A stretch of 64,000 bases of DNA, taken from positions 62,001 to 126,000 of the forward strand of contig NZ_VKCZ01000003.1 of NCBI RefSeq assembly GCF_009299835.1, read 5' to 3'. Made by a program: the position numbers and the translations under genes. Origin of the DNA: Microlunatus speluncae (GTDB lineage Bacteria > Actinomycetota > Actinomycetes > Propionibacteriales > Propionibacteriaceae). Shown here piece by piece: positions 51,531 through 60,611 of the stretch; the stretch's first letter is position 1, and the number at the start of each line of letters is the position of its first letter. The notes below the pieces were generated by a model. That model was not told the DNA's origin. It searched no databases and was given only the letters and a program-made list of their open reading frames with translations.

Positions 51531-52088
51531 ATGGCAGGCGAAACCCAGATCACGCTCGTCGGCAACCTCACCGCCGACCCGGAACTTCGCTTCACCCCCT
51601 CGGGTGCGGCGGTGGCCAACTTCACCGTCGCGTCGACCCCGCGCACCTTCGACCGGCAGACCGGCGATTGGAAAGACGGCGAGGCGATGTTCCTCAACTG
51701 CGCTGTCTGGCGGCAGGCCGCGGAAAACGTCGCCGAGTCGCTGCAGAAGGGCATGCGGGTCATCGTCCAGGGCCGGCTGAAGTCACGGAGTTACGAGACC
51801 CGCGAGGGTGAGCGGCGCACCGTCTTCGAGATCGACGTGGACGAGATCGGCCCGGCCCTGCGGTACGCATCGGCCAAGATCACCCGGAACCCGAGCGGCC
51901 AGGGCGGCGGAGGTCGCCAGGGCGGCGGCGGTGGCGGGGGTTACGGCGGCGGCGGTGGCAACACCGGCGGCGGCGAGGATCCGTGGGCGTCCGGCGCGCC
52001 GGCCGGAGCGCGGGGCGGCGGCAACAACAACCAGTCCGGTGGGGCCGACCCGTGGTCGACTCCGCAGGGTGACGAGCCCCCGTTCTGA
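51531..52088 (+). CDS. ssb: Single-stranded DNA-binding protein
   Basis: 185 aa. The OB fold covers residues 1-110: [39 protein letters not shown] and [20 protein letters not shown] Gly-rich, Arg/Gln-containing linker (about 125-165) leads to the acidic C-terminal tip QGDEPPF used to recruit repair and replication proteins. It forms tetramers on single-stranded DNA. It lies between rpsF and rpsR, the usual bacterial order. Confidence 0.97.
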   Translation: MAGETQITLVGNLTADPELRFTPSGAAVANFTVASTPRTFDRQTGDWKDGEAMFLNCAVWRQAAENVAESLQKGMRVIVQGRLKSRSYETREGERRTVFEIDVDEIGPALRYASAKITRNPSGQGGGGRQGGGGGGGYGGGGGNTGGGEDPWASGAPAGARGGGNNNQSGGADPWSTPQGDEPPF

Positions 52089-52196
52089 TCCGCTCGTTCT
52101 GATCAGACCCGTCTGATCACCAGCACCATCCATCCATAGGCACATTCCGGCCGGGGAGACAGGCCCGGGCCGGGCTCAGAGAAGGAGAGCACCACA

Positions 52197-52433
52197 ATGG
52201 CCAACACACCGCCTGTTCAGCGCAAGCCGAAGAAGAAGTCGAACCCGCTGAAGGCCGGCCAGAACATCGACTACAAGGACGTCAACACCCTGCGCAAGTT
52301 CATCTCCGAGCGTGGCAAGATCCGCGCCCGGCGGGTGACCGGACTCAGTGTCCAGGAGCAGCGCATGGTGGCGATCGCGATCAAGAACGCCCGCGAGGTG
52401 GCCCTGCTGCCGTACGCCTCGACGGCGCGTTGA
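52197..52433 (+). CDS. rpsR: 30S ribosomal protein bS18
   Basis: 78 aa. [20 protein letters not shown], then [22 protein letters not shown], are the conserved bS18 sequence; the C-terminus is LPYASTAR. The N-terminus has no CxxC pair, so this is the zinc-free form. Partner of bS6 in the 30S platform. GGAGAG ribosome site. Confidence 0.96.
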   Translation: MANTPPVQRKPKKKSNPLKAGQNIDYKDVNTLRKFISERGKIRARRVTGLSVQEQRMVAIAIKNAREVALLPYASTAR

Positions 52434-52453
52434 GTCGGAAAGGCTGACCAATC

Positions 52454-52900
52454 ATGAAGCTCATTCTGACCGCCGCCGTGGACAACCTCGGCATCGCCGG
52501 TGACATCGTCGACGTGAAGGACGGCTACGGCCGCAACTTCCTGATCCCGCGTCACTTCGCGATCCGTTGGACCAAGGGTGGCGAGAAGCAGATCGAGGGG
52601 ATCAAGCGGAGCCGGGACGCCCGGGAGATCCGTGGCCTCGACCACGCCCAGGAGGTCCGCTCCCAGATCGAGGGCCTGACGGTCCAGCTCGAGCGGAAGG
52701 CCGGCGACACCGGCAAGCTGTTCGGCGCGATCACGGCGGCCGACCTGGTCGGTGCGATCAAGAAGTCCGGTGGTCCCTCGCTGGACAAGCGGTCGATCGA
52801 CATCGCCAAGCCGATCAAGAATCTCGGCAGCCACACCGTCGGGGTCAAGCTGCACGAGGCGGTGACCGCGCACCTGCCGGTCACGGTCGTCGCCGGCTGA
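52454..52900 (+). CDS. rplI: 50S ribosomal protein bL9
   Basis: 148 aa. The N-terminal domain MKLILTAAVDNLGIAGDIVD, then GYGRNFLIPRHFAIRWT, is a standard bL9 start. The long connecting helix (KQIEGIKRSRDAREI) and the C-terminal domain ending VTVVAG follow. It binds 23S rRNA and projects from the 50S subunit. Last gene of the ribosomal cluster, followed by a strong terminator. Confidence 0.96.
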   Translation: MKLILTAAVDNLGIAGDIVDVKDGYGRNFLIPRHFAIRWTKGGEKQIEGIKRSRDAREIRGLDHAQEVRSQIEGLTVQLERKAGDTGKLFGAITAADLVGAIKKSGGPSLDKRSIDIAKPIKNLGSHTVGVKLHEAVTAHLPVTVVAG

Positions 52901-52918
52901 CCGTACGACAACACCTCC

Positions 52919-52950
52919 GGTCCCGGGCCCCGCACAGGGTGCCCGGGACC
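52919..52950 (+). terminator. Terminator of the ribosomal-protein cluster
   Basis: GGTCCCGGGC (52919-52928) pairs perfectly with GCCCGGGACC (52941-52950) around a 12-bp loop, followed by GTTGTCGTT. It starts 19 bp after the rplI stop. Confidence 0.8.
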
Positions 52951-52998
52951 GTTGTCGTTCCCGGCCAGGGTGTCGGTGCCGGCTTCTACGATGAGCGG

Positions 52999-54012
52999 GT
53001 GACCACCGACCAGGCCCTGCCGACGCTGCTGGCGCAGGCCCTGATCGCGTACCGGATCGAGCTGGACAACGAGTTCGAGCTGCGGCTGCGCCGATCCGGT
53101 TTCGCCGGCTTCAAGCTGCCGGTTGAGTTCTGGCCGCTGATCCGGCCGGTCGCCGACGAGAGGACGCCGATTGCGGTGCTGCTCGAGCAGACCGGCCGGC
53201 CGCGACGGGAGCTGTTTCCGGCGATCGGTGGCATCGAGCGCTGGGGGTATGTCGAGGTGCGGCTGGACGCCGACACGCAGCCTCGGCGCCCGCGCCAGGA
53301 CGGCTACGGCAGCGGCCGCCGGCTGCGGCCCGGTTCGGTGCTCATCCCGACCCCGGTCGGCCGCCGGGCCAGGGATCTCTGGCCGTCGGTCATCGCCTCG
53401 ATGGGGGATCGGTGGGCCGAACGGTTCGGCCCGGCCGCGATGACAGACCTCGACACGTCGCTGGCGATGATCATCGAGTCCCGCGCGGAGTCGCTGCCCG
53501 ACCGGCTGGCGGCCGTGCTGCAGGCCTTCGCGAGCGAGGTCGACGCGGATTCGCCGGTGCCGATGCGGATCGCCGCCAACTTCCTGCCCGCGCTGAGCGC
53601 CGACCCGACCCCGATCGGGGAGCTACCGCGACGGACCGGCATCACCGGCCGACCGGTGACGCCGGCGCTCGGTGCGCTGACCCGGGCCGGGCTGATCACC
53701 AGCGGACCGGTCGCGGTGGGACGGGGCAAGGCCGTCACCCTGACCCCGGACGGTCTGGCCGAGCAGGTCGCCTTCACCGACCGGGTGGCCGCGGTCGAAG
53801 GGTCCTGGCGTGATCGCTACGGCGCGGCGGTGATCACGTCGCTGCATGACGCCCTGGACGCGTTGACGCCGAAACTGGCCGAAGGCCTGCAGCCGCCGGA
53901 GCAAGGATGGCGGGCGAGCCGGGAGTACGCGGCACAAACCCGAGCCATCCTCGACGACCCGCGCTCCGGCCTGCCCCGCCATCCGATCGGGCCCTGGCTG
54001 ACCACCAGCTGA
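52999..54012 (+). CDS. Duplicated MarR-like winged-helix protein
   Basis: 337 aa from GTG 52999. It appears to be two similar halves. Each has a winged-helix segment (TPIAVLLEQTGRPRRELFPA and TPIGELPRRTGITGRPVTPA, each followed by a wing and a TP.GR/G motif) and then a W..RFG or W.DRYG helix end. The pattern is MarR-like. It probably binds DNA as an internally duplicated pseudo-dimer. No ligand site is evident. It is outside the ribosomal operon because of the terminator. Dispersed repeats follow. Confidence 0.65.
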   Translation: MTTDQALPTLLAQALIAYRIELDNEFELRLRRSGFAGFKLPVEFWPLIRPVADERTPIAVLLEQTGRPRRELFPAIGGIERWGYVEVRLDADTQPRRPRQDGYGSGRRLRPGSVLIPTPVGRRARDLWPSVIASMGDRWAERFGPAAMTDLDTSLAMIIESRAESLPDRLAAVLQAFASEVDADSPVPMRIAANFLPALSADPTPIGELPRRTGITGRPVTPALGALTRAGLITSGPVAVGRGKAVTLTPDGLAEQVAFTDRVAAVEGSWRDRYGAAVITSLHDALDALTPKLAEGLQPPEQGWRASREYAAQTRAILDDPRSGLPRHPIGPWLTTS

Positions 54013-54022
54013 CGCGCTTCAT

Positions 54023-54120
54023 CGTTCCCTGAGCCTGTCGAAGGGCAGGCTCGAAGATCCCGTAGTGCACCGGCGAACAGCGACAACGGGCTTGCCCTTC
54101 GACAAGCTCAGGGAACGAAC
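54023..54120. repeat. Inverted pair of the CCTGAGCCTGTCGAAGGG family
   Basis: GTTCCCTGAGCCTGTCGAAG (starting 54024) and its inverse (54088-54120) face each other across about 30 bp, between the winged-helix gene and the LacI promoter. Likely transcription terminator for the upstream gene. Confidence 0.78.
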
Positions 54121-54164
54121 AAACGGGAGACGGGGTTGCCAGGGGCAGCGGCTCCGGGTTACCT

Positions 54165-54178
54165 TGTAAGCGCTTACA
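54165..54178. promoter_or_regulatory. LacI-family operator
   Basis: TGTAAGCGCTTACA is a perfect 14-bp palindrome with the central CG typical of LacI/GalR sites. It lies 31 bp before the LacI start, so autoregulation and control of the whole operon are likely. Confidence 0.8.
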
Positions 54179-54209
54179 GTGACGACGGCCACAGTGAGGT
54201 GGTGAAGCA

Positions 54210-55241
54210 ATGGACCATCCACCGGCGGCCTCCGGACCGGTCACGATCTATTCGGTGGCCGAGCAGGCCGGCGTCTCCATTGCCACCGTGTCCCGGGTGC
54301 TCAGCGGGCAGAGCCCGGTCTCCGACACCGCGCGGGACAAGGTGTTGGCGGCGGTCCGCGACCTCAACTACGTGCCGCAGAACTCGGCCCGCAGCCTGGC
54401 CAGCCGCCGGCATCACGCGTACGCGCTGGTGATCGGCGCCCTGACCGGGCCGTACTACTCCGAGTTGATCATGGGTTTCGAGGAGGCGGCGACCGGTTAC
54501 GGGCAGAGCGTGCTGCTGATGGTCGCCGGCCCGCGGAAGGATCCGCTGCAGGATCTGGCGGAGCTGCGCGGCCGGGTGGACGGTGTCCTGGTGGCGCACT
54601 TCAGCGCCCCGGCCCAGTCACTGGCCGAGCTCGGCGCGCGGCTGCCGGTGGTCGCGGTCGGTCGCGATCCGATCCCCGGCTGCGATCTCGTCGGCAGCGA
54701 GAACGCGGGCAGCGGAGCGGCGATCACCCGACACCTGATCTCCCTCGGCCGGACAAAGTTGATCTACGTCGGCGACCCGGACGGCTCGACCGACGTCCGC
54801 GATCGCTACCGGGGCTTCGTCGAGGCACATCGGGAGGCCGGCCTCAGGCCCCGCAAGGCGACGCTGCGGGTGCCGCAGACCGAGGAGGGCGGTGCGTCGG
54901 TGGTGGACCGGATCCACCGCCGGCTGGCCACCATCGACGGCCTGGTCTGCGCCAACGACGAGCTGGCGTTGGCGATCATGGACGGCCTGCGTCGTCGCGG
55001 TGTCGTGCTGCCGGATCAGCTGGCCGTCGTCGGCTGGGACGACGTCTCCGCCGCTCGCTACGTGGTGCCCGGGTTGACCACGGTCCGGCAACCGGTGCGC
55101 GAGATGGGCCGGGCGGCCGCCGAACTGTTGCAGGCCCGGGCCGAGGGCGCGGCGCCGCAGCAGCCCCGCATCCTGCCCACCGAAGCGATCATCCGCGAGT
55201 CCTGCGGAGCCGTCCCAACGGGGAAGAGAAAACGATCATGA
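54210..55241 (+). CDS. LacI-family transcriptional repressor
   Basis: 343 aa. The N-terminal HTH is TIYSVAEQAGVSIATVSRVL, with the hinge helix NSARSLASRR. The periplasmic-binding-like sensor domain includes VIGALTGPYYSELIMGFEEA and ends in GLTTVRQPVREMGRAAAELL. It probably binds an oligosaccharide-derived ligand that relieves repression of the adjoining ABC operon. ATGA overlap with the next gene (55238-55241). The operator lies at 54165-54178. Confidence 0.92.
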   Translation: MDHPPAASGPVTIYSVAEQAGVSIATVSRVLSGQSPVSDTARDKVLAAVRDLNYVPQNSARSLASRRHHAYALVIGALTGPYYSELIMGFEEAATGYGQSVLLMVAGPRKDPLQDLAELRGRVDGVLVAHFSAPAQSLAELGARLPVVAVGRDPIPGCDLVGSENAGSGAAITRHLISLGRTKLIYVGDPDGSTDVRDRYRGFVEAHREAGLRPRKATLRVPQTEEGGASVVDRIHRRLATIDGLVCANDELALAIMDGLRRRGVVLPDQLAVVGWDDVSAARYVVPGLTTVRQPVREMGRAAAELLQARAEGAAPQQPRILPTEAIIRESCGAVPTGKRKRS

Positions 55242-56890
55242 AAAAGATACTCGCCACCATCGCCGCCGTCCTGCTGGTGATCGGCGCCGGCTGTGCCAAC
55301 ATCGGCAAGGAGCAGGCGCCGGCCGCGGAGACCGCGATGATCGACCAGTTGATCTTGCCGGCGGAGAGCGACGGCAAGGTGCAGGGGCTGGTCACGTACA
55401 ACCCCTTCTCGCCCTCGGCGCTGACCCGGACCTGGCTCTACGAGCCGTTGATGATCAGAAACAGCTACACCTGCGAGATGATGCCCTGGCTGGCCACCGG
55501 CTACGAGTGGCGCGATCCGCAGACCCTGGTGCTCCAGCTCCGGGAAGGCGTGAAGTGGAGCGACGGCAAGCCGTTGACGGTGGAGGACGTGGTGTTCACC
55601 ATCCAGGCGGCGAAGAAGTATCCGGCCGCCGACACCGCCGGGATCTGGACCGATGCCCTGGGTGGTGCGGCGACGGCGGTGGCGGCCGAGGGCAACTCGG
55701 TGGTGATCACCTTCGACGCCCCGGCACCGAACAAGCTGGACGGCATCGTCTACGAGATGAAGATCCTGCCGAAGCATCTCTACGGTTCGGTCGGCGACGT
55801 CACCAAGTATGTCGACGACAAGCCGGTGGGCACCGGCCCGTTCGTGGTCGACTCCTACAACGGCCGCCGGCTGACCCTTGTCCGCAACCCGGACTACTGG
55901 CAGGCGGAGTTGATCAAGGTCAACAAGCTGGTGTTGGAGGGCGTGTTCCAGGACCCGAACACCGCCGCCCTGAAGCTGCGGTCCGGTGAGCTCGACTGGT
56001 TCACCGGCGACATTCCCAATCCGGCCGTGTCGGTACGACAGGAGGGCGTCACCGACTTCTTCTACTCGCCGGCCGGGACCACCGTCGTCGCCCCGAACAA
56101 CGAGCGGGCGCCGATGAACGATCCGGTGTTCCGGGAGGCGCTGGCGTACGCGATCAATCGGGACGAGGCCACCCTCAAGGCGACCTACGGGGTGATGAAG
56201 CCGGCCAGCCAGACCATGCTCAAGCTGCCGATGCAGGCGGCCGAGCTGCCGGCCCAGTATCAGGAGTCCGGCGGCACCATTCCCTTCGATCCGGCCCGGG
56301 CCGAGCAGTTGCTGGACGAGGCCGGCTACCGCAAGGGGCCGGACGGGAAACGGACCGACCCTTCGGGCAAGCCGTTGAAGCTCGTGTTCAGCGTCCAGGC
56401 CGGCTGGGTCGACTACCTGGCGATCGTCGACACGGTCGTCCGCAACTGGCAGGCGATCGGGATCGGGGTCAAGACGGTCACCACCGATCCGAACGCGGTG
56501 GACGAACAGAAGAAGTCCGGCGACTTCGACTTCGTGCTCGAATACATCGGCGGCGGCTGCATCCGCTCCCGGGAGTGGGGCACCCGGCTGGTCTCCAACC
56601 AGATCTCGGACGGGAAGACGTTCAAGAACAACGTCTCCCGCTTCCGCAGCGACGAGGTCGACAAGATCGTCGCCGCGATGGAGGCGACGACCGACCCGGC
56701 CGAGATCAAGAAGGGCTCCGACGCCCTGGTCGACATCTTCATGACCGAGTTCCCGGTGATCGCGATGAACTACGCTCCGTCCCGCCTCGTCTACCGCAAC
56801 GCCGACATCACCGGCTGGCCGACCGAGGCCGAGCCCTATCCCGTCGACGCGCCGCTCTTCGTGCTGACCCACCTCAAAGCGAAGCAGTGA
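55238..56890 (+). CDS. ABC transporter substrate-binding lipoprotein (SBP_bac_5)
   Basis: 550 aa, starting in the ATGA overlap with lacI. Signal and lipobox: MKKILATIAAVLLVIGAGC. Family 5 solute-binding features include LQLREGVKWSDGKPLTVEDV, GTGPFVVDSYNGRRLTLVRN and FREALAYAINRDEATLKATY. It delivers the ligand to the following permeases. It is only distantly similar to the binding protein at 38848. LacI control and the secreted glycosidase-like gene downstream point to a sugar ligand. Confidence 0.92.
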   Translation: MKKILATIAAVLLVIGAGCANIGKEQAPAAETAMIDQLILPAESDGKVQGLVTYNPFSPSALTRTWLYEPLMIRNSYTCEMMPWLATGYEWRDPQTLVLQLREGVKWSDGKPLTVEDVVFTIQAAKKYPAADTAGIWTDALGGAATAVAAEGNSVVITFDAPAPNKLDGIVYEMKILPKHLYGSVGDVTKYVDDKPVGTGPFVVDSYNGRRLTLVRNPDYWQAELIKVNKLVLEGVFQDPNTAALKLRSGELDWFTGDIPNPAVSVRQEGVTDFFYSPAGTTVVAPNNERAPMNDPVFREALAYAINRDEATLKATYGVMKPASQTMLKLPMQAAELPAQYQESGGTIPFDPARAEQLLDEAGYRKGPDGKRTDPSGKPLKLVFSVQAGWVDYLAIVDTVVRNWQAIGIGVKTVTTDPNAVDEQKKSGDFDFVLEYIGGGCIRSREWGTRLVSNQISDGKTFKNNVSRFRSDEVDKIVAAMEATTDPAEIKKGSDALVDIFMTEFPVIAMNYAPSRLVYRNADITGWPTEAEPYPVDAPLFVLTHLKAKQ

Positions 56891-56905
56891 CCGGGCCGTC
56901 GGCTG

Positions 56906-57901
56906 ATGAAGTACTACCTCAGCAAGATCGGCTACTTCCTCCTGACGGTGTGGGCGGCGATCACGCTCAACTTCCTGATCCCCCGGATGCAGCCGGGTGA
57001 TCCGGCCGAGGTGATGGTCCGTCGGCTGACCAGCAAGACCGGCAACATGGAGCTTGATCAGAATCAGGTCACCGCGGTGCGGGCGATGCTGGGATCTCCG
57101 GAGGGAAACCTGTGGACCCAGTACTGGCACTATCTGACTGAGCTGGCCCAGGGCCATCTCGGCGTCTCGTTCACCTACTATCCGTTCCCGGTGGTCGAGG
57201 TGATCGGCAACGCGCTGCCCTGGACGATCGGCCTGATCGGCGTCACCCAGATCATCGCCTTCGTGGTCGGTGTCCTGCTCGGCGCCTTCGCCGCGTGGCG
57301 CCGGAACAGTGCATTCGACTCGATCGTGTCCATCGGGTCGACCTTCGTCGGCAACCTGCAGTCGTTCTGGATCGGGTTGTTGATCTTGCTGCTCTTCGCC
57401 TACCAGCTCGGCTGGTTCCCGACCGCCGGCGGGTACGGCGGCTACACCTCGCCGGGCTGGAACCCGTTGTTCGTGGCCGATGTGATCGCCCATGCCTTCC
57501 TGCCGGCGCTGACCTTGTTGATCACCGCCCCGATCGGCTTCATCCTCGGGATGCGCAACACCATGGTGCAGACCCTGGGCGAGGACTACATCCGGCTGGC
57601 CCAGGCGCAGGGGCTCTCCGATCGCACCGTCGCGCTGTCCTACGGAGCCCGCAACGCCCTGTTGCCGAGCATCACCAGCTTCGCGATCTCCCTCGGCGCA
57701 CTGATCGGAGGCTCGGTGTTGATCGAGGACCTGTACGACTACCCCGGCATGGGCCGGCTGCTGGCCGAGGCCACGGCCAACCGGGACTTCCCGTTGATGC
57801 AGGCGGTGCTGCTCTTCATGATCATGGCGGTGCTGATCGCCAACCTCGCCGCCGATCTGCTCTACGGCGTGCTCGATCCGCGCGCCCGAAAGGCGGCCTG
57901 A
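56906..57901 (+). CDS. ABC transporter permease (DppB type)
   Basis: 331 aa. Six membrane helices: YYLSKIGYFLLTVWAAITLN at the start, and the coupling loop AQAQGLSDRTVALSYGARNA near the end. Typical large N-terminal periplasmic loop after helix 1. It forms the channel with the next permease. Tightly spaced in the operon. Confidence 0.9.
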   Translation: MKYYLSKIGYFLLTVWAAITLNFLIPRMQPGDPAEVMVRRLTSKTGNMELDQNQVTAVRAMLGSPEGNLWTQYWHYLTELAQGHLGVSFTYYPFPVVEVIGNALPWTIGLIGVTQIIAFVVGVLLGAFAAWRRNSAFDSIVSIGSTFVGNLQSFWIGLLILLLFAYQLGWFPTAGGYGGYTSPGWNPLFVADVIAHAFLPALTLLITAPIGFILGMRNTMVQTLGEDYIRLAQAQGLSDRTVALSYGARNALLPSITSFAISLGALIGGSVLIEDLYDYPGMGRLLAEATANRDFPLMQAVLLFMIMAVLIANLAADLLYGVLDPRARKAA

Positions 57902-57902
57902 G

Positions 57903-58844
57903 ATGACCACTCCGGAATCCTCCGCACTCGGTGCCGGCGCCCGGCCGGTCGACGCGCCGGCCACCTCGCCCCAACCCGACGACCGCCCGGCCCCGGCACG
58001 ACCGCCGCGCTGGTGGCAGATCATCTGGTCCAGCGGCAAGGCGCGGATCGGCCTGGTCGGGGTCGGACTGTTCGTGCTGATGGCGATCGCGGCGCCGCTG
58101 ATCGCCCCGTACGATCCGCAGGACGGATCGTTCGCGCCGCTGCTGGCGCCCGGGCCGACCCATCCGATGGGCACCACCTCGCAGGGCTACGACATCTTCT
58201 CCCAGTTCATCTACGGAACCCGGTTGTCGCTGCTGGTCGGGCTGCTCGGCGGCGCCTTCGCGACCGTGGTCGCCGTGGTGATCGGCCTGATCTCCGGCTA
58301 CGCCGAGGGCACCGTGGTGGACAACGTGCTGTCGTTCTTCACCAACCTGGCCCTGGTCGTCCCGGTGCTGCCGCTGATGATGGTGATCATCGCCTACAGC
58401 GAGGTGCGCGGCCTCGGCCTGATGGTCTTCGTCATCGGGATCACCAGCTGGGCCGGCGCCGCCCGGGCGAAGCGGGCGCAGATCATCAGCCTGCGCAGCC
58501 GCGAGTTCGTCACCGCCGCGCGCTACTCCGGCGACCGGCCGCTGCGGATCGTCTTCGCCGAGATCATGCCCAACATGACCTCGCTGGTGGTCTCCGGCTT
58601 CATCGGCGCCGCCTCCGGCGCGATCGCGGCCGAGGCCGGGCTCTCCTTCCTCGGCTTCGGTGATCCGATCTCGGTCAGTTGGGGTCAGATGCTCCAGTTG
58701 GCCAACGCCAGCGGCGCCTTGGTGCAAGGGTTCTGGCTCTGGCTGATGGTGCCGGGCCTGGCGCTCGCGGTGTTGATCACCGCGCTGACGTTCATCAACT
58801 TCGGCGTCGACCTGTTGAGTAATCCGCAGCTGCGGGAGGGCTGA
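57903..58844 (+). CDS. ABC transporter permease (DppC type)
   Basis: 313 aa. A Pro/Ala-rich cytoplasmic N-terminus, then helix 1 GLVGVGLFVLMAIAAPLIAP and the conserved YDPQDGSF-to-HPMGTTSQGYDIFSQ segment of OppC proteins. The EAA loop TAARYSGDRPLRIVFAEIMP couples to the fused ATPase. One base separates it from the upstream permease stop. Confidence 0.9.
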   Translation: MTTPESSALGAGARPVDAPATSPQPDDRPAPARPPRWWQIIWSSGKARIGLVGVGLFVLMAIAAPLIAPYDPQDGSFAPLLAPGPTHPMGTTSQGYDIFSQFIYGTRLSLLVGLLGGAFATVVAVVIGLISGYAEGTVVDNVLSFFTNLALVVPVLPLMMVIIAYSEVRGLGLMVFVIGITSWAGAARAKRAQIISLRSREFVTAARYSGDRPLRIVFAEIMPNMTSLVVSGFIGAASGAIAAEAGLSFLGFGDPISVSWGQMLQLANASGALVQGFWLWLMVPGLALAVLITALTFINFGVDLLSNPQLREG

Positions 58845-58845
58845 G

Positions 58846-60480
58846 ATGACCGAGTCCCTGCTGGAGGTCCGCGACCTCACCGTCCGGTACGAGCCCCGGC
58901 TGCACCCGGCGATGACCGCCGTCGACGATGTCTCGTTCGACCTCGGCGACGGTGAGTTCGTCGGTCTGGTCGGGGAGTCCGGCTCCGGGAAGTCGACCCT
59001 CGGGCTGACCCTGCTCCGGCTGCTGCAGCCGCCGGCCCGGGTGATCACCGGCACAGTCGGATTCGCCGGGCAAGACCTGCTCGCATTGGACGATGATCAA
59101 CTCCGGGACACCCGTTGGCGCGATCTCTCCACGGTGTTCCAGTCCAGCATGAACTGCCTCAATCCGGTGGTCCGGGTCCAGCGCACCTTCGACGACGTGA
59201 TGGCCGCGCACACGCGCTGGGACTCCACCAAGATCAGGAAGCGTTCGCACGAGGCGATGGAGCTGGTGCAGATCGACCCACGCTTCCTCCGGGCCTTCCC
59301 GCACGAGCTGTCCGGCGGAATGCGGCAGCGGGTCAACCTGGCCCTGGCCCTCGTGCTGGAGCCGCGGTTGGTCCTGCTGGACGAGCCGACCACCGGCTTG
59401 GACGTCCTGGTGCAGCGGACCATCCTGGACAACATCCGGGAACTGCAACGCAGCCAGGGCTTCACCGTGCTGTTCATCTCGCACGATCTGGGCACGGTGC
59501 TGGAGACTGCCGACCGGATCATGATCATGCAGGACGGCGCGATGGTGGAGCAGGCCACCCCGGAGGAGCTGTTGGCCGGCCCGCGGCATCCGTACGCCCA
59601 CGACCTGCTGGCGTCCTACCTGCGCACCTTCGAGGCCCCCGGCCAGGAGTCGGCCGGGCCGGACGGCCGAGCCGGGGTGATCATCGACGTCCGGGACGCG
59701 GGCAAGCGATTCCGGCGCCGCACGGGTCTGCGCGCGACCACGGTCGATGCGGTCGACGGAGTCGGCTTCGAGCTGCGAGCGGGCGAGGTCACCGCGCTGG
59801 TCGGCGCGAGCGGCAGCGGCAAGAGCACCCTGGCCAAGTTGATCACCGGGGCGGAACGGCCGACGGCCGGGTCGGTGATCTTCCACGGTGACTCCGGCGA
59901 GCAGCCGGTGACCAGGCTGCGCGGCGCGGAGCTGGCCCGGTTCCGGCGGGACGTGCAGTACGTGTTCCAGGATCCGTACGCGGCGCTGAACCCGGCCCGA
60001 ACCGTCGGCTACTACATCAGCCGACCGGTCCGCAACTTCGACCGGCTCCGCGGCGCGGCGATCACCGAGCGGGTCGTCGAGCTGCTGGAATCGGTCGGCC
60101 TGACTCCGGGCCAGGGATTTCTCAATCGCTTCCCGTACGAGCTCTCCGGCGGTCAGCGACAACGGGTGGTGATCGCCCGGGCGCTGGCCTCCCGACCCAA
60201 GTTGATCATCGCCGACGAGCCGATCGCCAGCCTGGACGTGTCCATCCGGGCCGAGATCCTGGCCCTGCTGAAGGCCCTGGTCGATGATCAGGGAGTCGGC
60301 ATCCTCTACATCACCCACGACCTGCTCAGCGCGCGCCTGCTGGCCGACCGGGTGCTGGTGCTGAGTGCGGGGCGGCTGGTCGAGTCCGGCGAGGCGCGGG
60401 ACGTGATCAACCATCCGCAGGACGACTACACCCGCCGCCTACTGGACGCCATTCCCCAACCGGGTCGCCGCGCCGGCTGA
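58846..60480 (+). CDS. Fused double ABC ATPase (DppD-DppF)
   Basis: 544 aa with two complete nucleotide-binding domains. First: Walker A GESGSGKST, signature LSGGMRQRVNL, Walker B VLLDEPTTGLD. Second: Walker A GASGSGKST, signature LSGGQRQRVVIA, Walker B LIIADEPIASLD. A linker of about 40 residues near 265-300 joins them. It replaces the two separate ATPases of the 38.8-45.1 kb system. Both halves look active. The oligopeptide-type C-terminal tails are short. Cytosolic face of the membrane. Confidence 0.93.
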   Translation: MTESLLEVRDLTVRYEPRLHPAMTAVDDVSFDLGDGEFVGLVGESGSGKSTLGLTLLRLLQPPARVITGTVGFAGQDLLALDDDQLRDTRWRDLSTVFQSSMNCLNPVVRVQRTFDDVMAAHTRWDSTKIRKRSHEAMELVQIDPRFLRAFPHELSGGMRQRVNLALALVLEPRLVLLDEPTTGLDVLVQRTILDNIRELQRSQGFTVLFISHDLGTVLETADRIMIMQDGAMVEQATPEELLAGPRHPYAHDLLASYLRTFEAPGQESAGPDGRAGVIIDVRDAGKRFRRRTGLRATTVDAVDGVGFELRAGEVTALVGASGSGKSTLAKLITGAERPTAGSVIFHGDSGEQPVTRLRGAELARFRRDVQYVFQDPYAALNPARTVGYYISRPVRNFDRLRGAAITERVVELLESVGLTPGQGFLNRFPYELSGGQRQRVVIARALASRPKLIIADEPIASLDVSIRAEILALLKALVDDQGVGILYITHDLLSARLLADRVLVLSAGRLVESGEARDVINHPQDDYTRRLLDAIPQPGRRAG

Positions 60481-60581
60481 CTCGGTCACCCCGAGGCGCC
60501 GGCCCGGGATCGTTCGATCGCGATGCGTCCGGGCCCTTGCCACGCCGCGCATAACAGCGTTACGCTCCAGGTGTCGAGATA

Positions 60582-60601
60582 ATCTTCGATATACCGAAGA
60601 T
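60582..60601. promoter_or_regulatory. Candidate operator upstream of the secreted glycosidase-like gene
   Basis: ATCTTCG (60582-60588) and CGAAGAT (60595-60601) flank 6 bp. A second imperfect palindrome TAACAGCGTTA lies at 60552-60562. Both are in the 131-bp gap, so this gene probably has its own control even though it follows the transporter operon. Confidence 0.5.
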
Positions 60602-60611
60602 AGGAGTCAAC

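Noticed and set aside
55058..58177. 1039-codon open frame on the minus strand across lacI, the binding protein and a permease
   Set aside because: Covers several well-supported plus-strand genes and has shadow-type composition.
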